NCBI GenBank assembly: GCA_025054835.1
Contig: JANWZQ010000139.1
Location: forward strand, 1-57,381
Length of the DNA: 57,381 bases
Reading direction: 5' to 3'
Origin: Chthonomonadaceae bacterium
GTDB lineage: Bacteria > Armatimonadota > Chthonomonadetes > Chthonomonadales > Chthonomonadaceae
Position numbers and translations under genes: made by a program. Every line of letters begins with the position of its first letter. Positions within the stretch are counted from its first letter, which is position 1. Shown here piece after piece: positions 51,032 through 57,381 of this stretch. Under the pieces are notes generated by a model that saw only the letters and a program-made list of their open reading frames with translations, had not been told where the DNA came from and made no database searches.

Positions 51032-51036
51032 ACACG

Positions 51037-51906
51037 GTGCGTGCGTTCTGGCGGCAGATGCGCCTGATCCTGGACATGATCAAGTTCGAGCATACGATCT
51101 TCGCACTTCCCTTTGCGTTGATCGGAGCGATCCTGGCGGCGGGTAGAAACTGGCCCTCGGCGCGCGAGCTTGGCTGGATCCTGACCGCGATGGTCGGTGC
51201 GCGCAGCGCTGCGATGTCTTTCAACCGTCTGGTGGACGCCCCATTCGATGCGCAGAACCCGCGCACAGCCCGACGCCATATACCGGCCGGGTTGCTGTCG
51301 CGCACCCATGTCTGGACGTTCTTCATCGCATCCACCGCTCTCTTCTTCCTGGCTGCATGGCAATTGAGCCCGCTCTGCCTGTGGCTGGCTCCGATCGCCC
51401 TGCTGGTGATCTGCGGCTACTCCTACACCAAGCGGTTCACGCCCCTGTGTCATCTGTTTCTCGGCTTCGCCATCGGGATTGCGCCCATTGGCGCCTGGAT
51501 CGCTATTCGCGGGACCCTCGACCCGGTCCCTCTGCTACTGGGCGCGGCCGTGATGCTCTGGATCGGCGGATTTGACATCATCTACGCCCTGCAGGACTAT
51601 GAGTTTGACCTGCGCTCGCCCCTGCATTCCCTGCCGAAGCGTCTGGGCAAGGCGGGCGCACTCCGGGTCTCGCGCGCGATGCACGCCATGATGTTGCTGC
51701 TTCTGGTCGCTGCAGGCGTGTTGCAGGGCCTGCATGCGCTCTACTTCCTCGGGGTGGCCGTTGTTGCCGCGCTCATTGCCTACGAACAGAGCCTGGTGCA
51801 CCCCGATGACCTGAGCCGGGTCGACATGGCGTTTTTCACATTGAACGGATGGGTCAGCGTGAGCCTGCTCGCGTTCGTCTTGCTGGACAGAGTGGTTCTG
51901 CACTGA
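51037..51906 (+). CDS. mqnP: UbiA-family prenyltransferase, MqnP type
   Basis: About 289 residues, polytopic. The two Asp-rich prenyl-diphosphate sites are visible: FNRLVDAPFDAQNPRTARR in the first loop and DIIYALQDYEFD in the second. NPRTARR after the first site is typical of the MqnP/menaquinone-related UbiA group. A GTG at 51037 has AGGAG eight bases upstream; GTG 51028, overlapping the ubiX stop in GTGA, is an alternative. Eight or nine membrane helices. Expected role: prenylation of 1,4-dihydroxy-6-naphthoate in the futalosine route, with isoprenoid from the MEP pathway (dxs). Confidence 0.93.
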   Translation: MRAFWRQMRLILDMIKFEHTIFALPFALIGAILAAGRNWPSARELGWILTAMVGARSAAMSFNRLVDAPFDAQNPRTARRHIPAGLLSRTHVWTFFIASTALFFLAAWQLSPLCLWLAPIALLVICGYSYTKRFTPLCHLFLGFAIGIAPIGAWIAIRGTLDPVPLLLGAAVMLWIGGFDIIYALQDYEFDLRSPLHSLPKRLGKAGALRVSRAMHAMMLLLLVAAGVLQGLHALYFLGVAVVAALIAYEQSLVHPDDLSRVDMAFFTLNGWVSVSLLAFVLLDRVVLH

Positions 51907-51916
51907 GAGGATCGCA

Positions 51917-52702
51917 ATGCCATTCCGGATCGGCAGTGTACCTTACCTGAACGCCAAGCCGCTGGTGGACTGGTTCCACAGCGACACATGCACGGTACAG
52001 GCGCAGGTGACCTATGACGTACCTTCGCGACTGGCCCGGATGCTCCGGGAGGATGCGGTGGACGTGGCCAACGTCTCCATATTCGAAGCGTTCCAGAACC
52101 CGGAGCTGGCGCTCGTACCGGGCATCGCCATTGCGGCGTTCGGTCCGGTGAAAAGCGTCCGGCTCTTCTCGAAAGTACCTCTGGACCGCGTCCGCTCCGT
52201 TGCACTGGACACCAGTTCGCTCACGTCGGCGGCGCTCACACGCATCCTCCTCAAAGAACAGTTCGGGGTTACTCCCTGTTACGTGCATCATCCACCGGAT
52301 CTCGCAACCATGTTGCGCACCTGCGACGCCGGTTTGATCATTGGCGACCTGAAGCTGTTCGCTCTGATCCCGGAGATACAGGTGTATGACCTCGGACAGG
52401 GGTGGCTGGACCTGACCGGTCTGCCCTTCGTATACGCCGCATGGCTGGCTCGCCGGGACCGTATCTCTCCCGATCTGATTGCTGCACTGGAACAGGCCAG
52501 AGCATGGGGGATGGAAAGACGGGAACAACTGGCACAGAAGTGGGCTCGCATCATGGATCTGCCACTGGATCGTTGCCGGGACTATCTGCTGCATGTGATG
52601 CACTATGAACTCGGCCCGGAGTACCGGGAAGGCCTGCAGCTGTTTCAACGCAAGTGCTACGAGCACGGACTGATCCATACATTGCTACCTCTCAGTGGTT
52701 GA
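51917..52702 (+). CDS. mqnA: Chorismate dehydratase MqnA
   Basis: A 261-residue MqnA protein, first enzyme of the futalosine pathway: it dehydrates chorismate to 3-[(1-carboxyvinyl)oxy]benzoate. The family start RIGSVPYLNAKPLVDWF, the SRLARMLREDAVDVANVSIFEAF segment and GLPFVYAAWLARRD near the C-terminal third all match. It is ten bases after the mqnP stop. mqnB, mqnC, mqnD and mqnE are not in the window and must lie elsewhere if the pathway is complete. Confidence 0.95.
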   Translation: MPFRIGSVPYLNAKPLVDWFHSDTCTVQAQVTYDVPSRLARMLREDAVDVANVSIFEAFQNPELALVPGIAIAAFGPVKSVRLFSKVPLDRVRSVALDTSSLTSAALTRILLKEQFGVTPCYVHHPPDLATMLRTCDAGLIIGDLKLFALIPEIQVYDLGQGWLDLTGLPFVYAAWLARRDRISPDLIAALEQARAWGMERREQLAQKWARIMDLPLDRCRDYLLHVMHYELGPEYREGLQLFQRKCYEHGLIHTLLPLSG

Positions 52703-52708
52703 AAGGTC

Positions 52709-53836
52709 GTGGTTCCTGCCGGATCCAGTGAGCTACGTGTGGCCATGATGGTACGTCCGGCGGCAGGAGGAATTCGCAGTCACGTGGCTACCCTGCTGAC
52801 ACTCCTGCCCGCCTCTCGCTTCCGCATCGACCTGATGGCCCCCCACGACTTCACCCTGCCGGATTTTGTCCCGGAAGTTCCGCATTGCGTCGTGCCACTG
52901 CACGCCCGTACGAACCCGCTGGCCGACTGGCGTGCCCTTCGGGAATGCACGCAAATACTGGCCCGGCACCGTTATCACCTGCTGCATGCGCATGGCCTGC
53001 GCGCCGGGTTGATCGGGGCGATGGCGGCACGACAGGCCGGGATCCCCACCGTATGTACCGCACACAACCTGATTGCCCCTCCCTCGCTGCTAGAGCGTTT
53101 GTTCTTCTGGCTCACTGTCCGCCAGGTACACTGCTGGATCGCAGTCTCTCAGGCCGTGCGGGATCAGCTGGTCGCCATCGGAGCGCCCCACGACGCTATC
53201 CGGGTCATCCCGAATGGTGTGGACCTCGCGCGTTGCGTGCCACGCTATCCCGGCTCTGCAGTGCGCACGCAGTATGGCGTTCCACAGGAGGCCCCGCTGA
53301 TCGTGGCGCTCGGCCGCCTCTCCCGTGAGAAGGGGTTTGATGTCCTGATCGAGGCGATGCGTGGCGTGTGGGCGCAAATCCCGGAGGCACATCTGGTCCT
53401 CGCGGGAAGCGGGCCGGAGGAGATGACGCTCCGGCGCCTGACACAGGGAAACCATCGGATCGTGATGCCCGGCTTTGTGGAGTCGTCCTGTGACCTGCTT
53501 GCGGCGGCCGACGTCGTGGCCGTGCCTTCCCGACTGGAAGGACAGGGTCTGACAGCGCTGGAGGCCATGGCAGCACGGAAGCCCGTTGTGGCCACACAGG
53601 TAGGCGGCCTGACGGAGACCGTTCTCGAAGGGGTGACCGGGCGTCTGGTTCCTCCAGAGAACCCGACCGCACTCGCCAGCGCACTGTTGGAGCTACTGGC
53701 AGATCCGGCGCGGCGCGCAACCATGGGGGAAGCAGGACGCCGACGTGTGGAACGAGAGTTCCCGGCGACGCGCATGGTAGCGCAGGTAGAGACCGTGTAC
53801 CGCGACGTACTGGAACAGAACGAGCAGCAATGCTGA
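52709..53836 (+). CDS. Glycosyltransferase family 4 protein
   Basis: About 375 residues with a GT-B fold. The N-terminal domain has the acceptor-side loop MVRPAAGGIRSHVATLL and HAHGLRAGLIGAMAARQAG. The C-terminal donor domain begins ALGRLSREKGFDVLIEAM and carries the E-x7-E pair in EGQGLTALEAMAARKPVV. GT4 enzymes build lipopolysaccharide, glycolipids or other glycans. The frame starts with GTG at 52709; an ATG at 52745 is an alternative and better fits the fold start. The stop overlaps rsmG by seven bases. A link to menaquinone is not expected; it probably shares only the transcript. Confidence 0.92.
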   Translation: MVPAGSSELRVAMMVRPAAGGIRSHVATLLTLLPASRFRIDLMAPHDFTLPDFVPEVPHCVVPLHARTNPLADWRALRECTQILARHRYHLLHAHGLRAGLIGAMAARQAGIPTVCTAHNLIAPPSLLERLFFWLTVRQVHCWIAVSQAVRDQLVAIGAPHDAIRVIPNGVDLARCVPRYPGSAVRTQYGVPQEAPLIVALGRLSREKGFDVLIEAMRGVWAQIPEAHLVLAGSGPEEMTLRRLTQGNHRIVMPGFVESSCDLLAAADVVAVPSRLEGQGLTALEAMAARKPVVATQVGGLTETVLEGVTGRLVPPENPTALASALLELLADPARRATMGEAGRRRVEREFPATRMVAQVETVYRDVLEQNEQQC

Positions 53837-54540
53837 GCGAGACGCAACGAACGCAACTGATCGCAGGAGCCCGGGCATGGGGGGTAACACTGGATGACCG
53901 GGCGGTAGCTCGCTTTGATCAGTTCGCCCGCATGCTGCACGCGGCCAATCAGGAGTTCAATCTCACGCGGATTCGGCCGGAGGATATTGTCCCGCTGCAT
54001 TTCCTCGACTCTCTATCGGTACTGGCCGTATGGCACCCTGCAGAGGGCGCACGTGTGCTGGACGTGGGCACCGGGGCCGGATTTCCCGGGTTGCCGCTGG
54101 CAATCGCCTGCCCGCAACTGGATATCACGTTGCTGGACGGTACGCGGAAACGCCTGGCATTTGTGGATACCGTGATCGCAGCACTGGAGCTGGATCACGT
54201 GCGCACACTGCACGGGCGCGCAGAAGAGATCGTCCGTCTTCCCGCCTACTGCGAGCAGTTCGATGTGACAACCGCACGTGCCGTGGCAAAAATGCCCCGG
54301 CTGGTGCAGTGGTTGCTGCCACTCACGCGCCCGGGGGGCCTGGCCATCGCGCTCAAAAGCCGGGATCTGCAGGATGAGCTAGAACAGGCCCTGCCGGTGG
54401 TCCGTGCGCTTGGTGCTCGGGTCGAGCGGGTGGCGGAATTGACGTTGCCGGGAACAGAAATCCTGCGCAAGCTGGTCTGCCTGCGCAAACACAGAACCCC
54501 CTCTCGAACAACGCGGGGCCTCCAGAGGAGATCCCCCTGA
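53830..54540 (+). CDS. rsmG: 16S rRNA (guanine527-N7)-methyltransferase RsmG
   Basis: A 236-residue SAM-dependent methyltransferase acting on G527 of 16S rRNA. FDQFARMLHAANQEFNLTRI, the SAM motif VLDVGTGAGFPGLPLAIACP, and ARAVAKMPRLVQWLLPL are diagnostic. ATG 53830 overlaps the glycosyltransferase stop by seven bases. The last 15 residues are basic and extra to the usual length. Convergent with hppA, with 45 bases between stops and no clear hairpin. Confidence 0.96.
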   Translation: MLSETQRTQLIAGARAWGVTLDDRAVARFDQFARMLHAANQEFNLTRIRPEDIVPLHFLDSLSVLAVWHPAEGARVLDVGTGAGFPGLPLAIACPQLDITLLDGTRKRLAFVDTVIAALELDHVRTLHGRAEEIVRLPAYCEQFDVTTARAVAKMPRLVQWLLPLTRPGGLAIALKSRDLQDELEQALPVVRALGARVERVAELTLPGTEILRKLVCLRKHRTPSRTTRGLQRRSP

Positions 54541-54585
54541 AAGCCCCTGTTGCTCTCGAGACCGGGTTGAGGTTTGGAGAGAGAG

Positions 54586-57153
54586 CTACTGCCCGGAAGC
54601 GATCTCTGGCTTCGGACTGCCCGGCGTGAGCGTGTCCATGGTCGGCATCTGATCCACGATGCTTCCTCGCTTGCTCCAGAAGATGGCGCCTGCGAGGAAC
54701 GCCACCGCGATGATCACCACCAGCAGTCGTGCGGTCACCGGAATATCCTGGATCACCACGCCCGCAATCAGGATGCCGGTCAGGTTCATCACCTTGATGA
54801 GCGGGTTGAGCGCGGGGCCAGCCGTGTCCTTGAACGGATCACCTACTGTATCACAGATGACGCCCGCTTTGTGGTATTCCGTGCCCTTGCCTCCGAAGAG
54901 ACCATCTTCTATCTTCTTCTTGGCGTTGTCCCATGCGCCGCCCGAGTTAGACAGCAACACGGCCATCAGTTGCCCGCTGATGATTGCACCGGCCAGGTAC
55001 CCCCCGAGCGCGGCCGCACCCACATCCGGCCGACGGAAGCCAAGGCCGAAGCCGACCAGGATGGGCAGAGCAATGGCCAGAATACCGGGGCCAATCAGCT
55101 CCTTCTGAGCCGCAGCGGTTACGATGGCCACGCAACGCGCGTAGTTGGGGCGACTTGTCCCTGCCATGATCCCGGGATCCTCACGGAACTGCCGGCGCAC
55201 TTCCTCGATCAGATGGAACGCCGCGCGCCCCACCGCGTTGATGGAGAACGCAGAGAAGAGGAAGGGAGCGGCGCCACCAATGAGCAGCCCGATGAACACT
55301 TCCGGAACGTCCAGAGGAATGCCCACGATTTTGCCACGCCCCAGCTCCGATGCCATGCTGCTCCATTGCGCGGTCTCTGTAGGCGGCAGCAGGTTGGCAT
55401 CAGTCATGAACGAGCGGAACAGAGCGACCGCTGCGATGACCGCCGTGGCGATGGCGAAGCCCTTCGTCAGGGCCTTGGTTGTGTTGCCCACTGCATCCAG
55501 CCGCCCGACGATCCGGTCACCGGAGAGGCCTCCTGCTGCAACGGTCTGCCCGCTGGCCCGGTCCTCTTCCAGCACACCCGACATCTCGAAGATCCCGTTC
55601 GCGTTGTCGGTGATCGGGCCGAAGGTGTCCATGGCCAGAATGTAGCCCGTGGTGGTCAGCAGGCCCAGACCCGCCAGCGCGATGCCATAGGCGGCCAGCA
55701 ACGTGTTGCCCGCGAAGACCAGCAGGGCGGCCAGAATGGTCAGACAGATGGCCACCACGCTCCATACCGAGGACTCCAGACCGTAGGAGAAGCCACTGAT
55801 GATCATCGTGGCGGGTCCCGTCTTGGAGTTATAGGCCACCTCGGTAACCGGCTTCTTCTGCGTCGATGTGAAGTACTCGGTGAGCGCGCCGATCACAACG
55901 GCCAGCACAATCCCGACAAAGGTACACAGGAAGAAGCGCCACCATTCGTAGATCTGATTGCCACTGCCGTCTGGCAACGGGATCTCCACTCCTCGCCCGA
56001 ACCAGAGATACGACCCGACGCCAAACAGGATGACCGCAAGGATCGCGCTCACGCGGAAGCCCTGATTGATGGGTTGCATGGGATCCAGATCCTCGCGGTC
56101 CTGCCCCTTGACGGCGAACACCCCGATGATGGAGGCCAGCACCCCCACCGCGCGCACGATCAACGGGTACATCACCAGTTGCAGCGCGCTGTCACGGAGG
56201 AGCACGTTGGTCTGCCACTGCGTCATGGGAATGACAGCCGCGCCCAGAATGATGGCCGCCACCAGAGTTACCTCATAGCTTTCAAACACGTCGGCGGCCA
56301 TGCCGGCGCAATCGCCCACGTTATCGCCCACGTTATCCGCGATGGTCGCCGGGTTGCGCGGGTCGTCCTCCGGAATGCCCGCCTCGACCTTCCCCACCAG
56401 GTCGGCCCCCACATCGGCGGCTTTGGTGAAGATGCCGCCACCAACACGCATGAAGAGAGCCGCCAGCGATCCGCCAAAGCCGAAGCCGACGAGAATAAGC
56501 ATCGCTTTCTCGCGGTAGATGAGAAAGACGAGACAGGCCCCGATCAATCCCAGACCGACCGTCATCATGCCAGAGACCGCACCGGCCCGGAAGGCTGTCT
56601 CCAGAGCGCCCTTGAATGTGGTGCGCGCCTGATTGGCTGTACGCTGGTTGCCAATCGTCGCCATGCCCATCCCGACGTAGCCAGCAATGTACGAGGCAGC
56701 AACGCCCGCGATGAAGAAGATCGCTACGCCAATGGCCTCCCGGATGCCGTACCCGAGAGCCTCCTGCCCCCGGTACAGCAGGAACAGACCGATAGCGATG
56801 ATCACAACCAGCAGCAGCATCGCCTTGATCTGCTGCTGCAGGTACGCCAGCGCACCGTCCCGAATGGCCCTGCCGACCTCTTCCATGCGTGACGTGCCGG
56901 GGCTCTGACTGGCAACGCTACGATACCAGTACCATCCCATGAAAACCGACAGCAGCCCGGAGAGAAACACAATCCAGATCAGCAGCACGTCCTGCTGGCG
57001 GAATTGCGGCAGAGCAACCGCCTCTGCGGCGTGCGCCGCGCGTGCGGAGAACAGCAAACTCAGAACCAGTGGGAATGCAAACAAGCGTGAAACAAGCAGA
57101 TTTTTTCCAGGGAGTGCCATGGCGCTCCATTGCCCGGTTCGGCGACTGTTCAT
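54586..57153 (-). CDS. hppA: Membrane H+-translocating pyrophosphatase, K+-independent
   Basis: An 855-residue polytopic enzyme that couples pyrophosphate hydrolysis to ion pumping. The catalytic signature is intact: TKAADVGADLVGKVEAGIPE and DNVGDNVGDCAGMAADVFE. The motif GNTTKA puts Lys at residue 560 where K+-dependent enzymes have Ala, so this is the K+-independent, proton-pumping class. Residues about 20-42 form a signal-peptide-like start ending in AHA that many relatives lack. ATG 57153 has AAGGAGGA about ten bases upstream; ATG 57120 is an alternative. Its own promoter lies 88-118 bases upstream. It would use pyrophosphate from biosynthesis to support the proton gradient. Confidence 0.97.
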   Translation of the reverse strand: MNSRRTGQWSAMALPGKNLLVSRLFAFPLVLSLLFSARAAHAAEAVALPQFRQQDVLLIWIVFLSGLLSVFMGWYWYRSVASQSPGTSRMEEVGRAIRDGALAYLQQQIKAMLLLVVIIAIGLFLLYRGQEALGYGIREAIGVAIFFIAGVAASYIAGYVGMGMATIGNQRTANQARTTFKGALETAFRAGAVSGMMTVGLGLIGACLVFLIYREKAMLILVGFGFGGSLAALFMRVGGGIFTKAADVGADLVGKVEAGIPEDDPRNPATIADNVGDNVGDCAGMAADVFESYEVTLVAAIILGAAVIPMTQWQTNVLLRDSALQLVMYPLIVRAVGVLASIIGVFAVKGQDREDLDPMQPINQGFRVSAILAVILFGVGSYLWFGRGVEIPLPDGSGNQIYEWWRFFLCTFVGIVLAVVIGALTEYFTSTQKKPVTEVAYNSKTGPATMIISGFSYGLESSVWSVVAICLTILAALLVFAGNTLLAAYGIALAGLGLLTTTGYILAMDTFGPITDNANGIFEMSGVLEEDRASGQTVAAGGLSGDRIVGRLDAVGNTTKALTKGFAIATAVIAAVALFRSFMTDANLLPPTETAQWSSMASELGRGKIVGIPLDVPEVFIGLLIGGAAPFLFSAFSINAVGRAAFHLIEEVRRQFREDPGIMAGTSRPNYARCVAIVTAAAQKELIGPGILAIALPILVGFGLGFRRPDVGAAALGGYLAGAIISGQLMAVLLSNSGGAWDNAKKKIEDGLFGGKGTEYHKAGVICDTVGDPFKDTAGPALNPLIKVMNLTGILIAGVVIQDIPVTARLLVVIIAVAFLAGAIFWSKRGSIVDQMPTMDTLTPGSPKPEIASGQ

Positions 57154-57177
57154 TGTGGTGCCGATCCTCCTTCTGTG

Positions 57178-57199
57178 ACCCGCAGATGGTTGCGCGGGT
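57178..57199 (-). other. Small hairpin in hppA leader
   Basis: ACCCGC / GCGGGT stem with a 10-base loop just upstream of the hppA Shine-Dalgarno in the leader RNA. Could tune translation. Weak evidence; no known riboswitch pattern. Confidence 0.3.
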
Positions 57200-57241
57200 A
57201 CGATGTGTGTATCAAGGTCTCCCCTGATGCAGGTTCAGGAA

Positions 57242-57271
57242 ATTATGGGCCTATGTCAACGACCGCGTCAA
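57242..57271 (-). promoter_or_regulatory. hppA promoter
   Basis: On the minus strand: TTGACG (57266-57271), 18 bases, CATAAT (57242-57247). Leader of about 80 bases to ATG 57153. A second TTGACA inside the spacer is too close to the -10 to serve it. Confidence 0.65.
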
Positions 57272-57312
57272 GCTTCACGCGGGCAGCTCAGAGAAGGTAG
57301 AGCGGACGCTGA

Positions 57313-57381
57313 TTAGACACCCTCCAGCGCCTGATCCAGGTCCCGGATCAGGTCGGCCGGGTCTTCTAATCCGATGTGCAG
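57313..57381 (-). CDS. C-terminal end of a PLP-dependent transsulfuration enzyme
   Basis: A minus-strand frame enters from the right edge and stops with TAA at 57313-57315; 22 residues are visible. The sequence LHIGLEDPADLIRDLDQAL matches the highly conserved C-terminus of the Cys/Met-metabolism PLP enzymes (cystathionine gamma-synthase/lyase, O-acetylhomoserine sulfhydrylase), normally LSVGLEDPEDLIADLDQAL. Too short for the track of long frames. Which family member it is cannot be told. It would be upstream of hppA on the same strand, but hppA has its own promoter in between. Confidence 0.75.
   Translation of the reverse strand: MHIGLEDPADLIRDLDQALEGV

Noticed and set aside
57285-57303. tRNA D-arm-like sequence GCTCAGAGAAGGTAGAGC
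   Set aside because: No anticodon stem or T-arm can be formed downstream, and the following bases code for the C-terminus of the PLP enzyme on the other strand.

Overview
The window is a gene-dense, GC-rich (roughly 60%) bacterial chromosomal segment. I read 47 protein-coding genes, two of them cut by the window edges. I see no rRNA, tRNA, CRISPR array, insertion sequence, integrase or phage gene. The gene mix points to Armatimonadota or a close relative, with Planctomycetota-like affinities. The markers are a cytochrome-c/DUF1549/DUF1553 plus DUF1501 pair, a TIGR03790 protein, a PEP-CTERM protein, two Gfo/Idh/MocA oxidoreductases, futalosine-route menaquinone genes, CsaB with DUF5693, a membrane pyrophosphatase and groESL under a CIRCE operator. 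This placement is inference from gene content; no phylogenetic test was possible.

Layout. 1-11.7 kb: a truncated zinc-ribbon protein, heat-shock groES-groEL with a readable promoter and HrcA operator, a TIGR03790 protein, an aldo/keto reductase, the PSCyt1/DUF1549/DUF1553 + DUF1501 secreted pair, a PEP-CTERM protein and a Gfo/Idh/MocA oxidoreductase. 12-17 kb: a same-strand module of secreted TPR protein, ExbB/TolQ-like channel, ExbD/TolR-like protein, and a membrane-anchored proline/glycine-rich protein ending in a von Willebrand A domain. This is the best candidate for an undescribed system here. 17-27 kb: dxs, a zinc-ribbon membrane protein with a full-consensus promoter, AddB without AddA, a small helix-turn-helix protein, and atpD-atpC detached from the other ATP synthase genes. 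27-31 kb (minus): a beta-helix/IPT protein, ilvD and an alkyltransferase-like protein. 31-35 kb (plus): an acyl-CoA dehydrogenase-like protein and mutS2. 35-40 kb (minus): an operon of esterase, Gfo/Idh/MocA oxidoreductase, double-SIS protein and DUF3866. 40-48 kb: a GNAT acetyltransferase, then a minus-strand cluster of rhomboid protease, DUF5693, CsaB, a small anchored protein and an ABC exporter with a zinc-ribbon N-terminal extension. 48-54.5 kb (plus): ubiD-nudix-ubiX-mqnP-mqnA, a glycosyltransferase and rsmG. 54.6-57.4 kb (minus): a K+-independent H+-pyrophosphatase and the last codons of a PLP-dependent transsulfuration enzyme.

How they work together. The energy theme is strong: menaquinone synthesis, F1 beta/epsilon subunits, a proton-pumping pyrophosphatase and an ExbB/ExbD proton-driven module. 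A second theme is the cell envelope: CsaB, DUF5693, rhomboid, PEP-CTERM, Tat-exported DUF1501, TonB-like VWA and beta-helix proteins. Several junctions are ATGA or GTGA stop/start overlaps, so translational coupling is likely. Convergent gene pairs mostly share hairpins. No gap of 300 bases or more lacks a feature; the longest gaps (2799-3099, 5208-5495, 20665-20943) are divergent regulatory regions.
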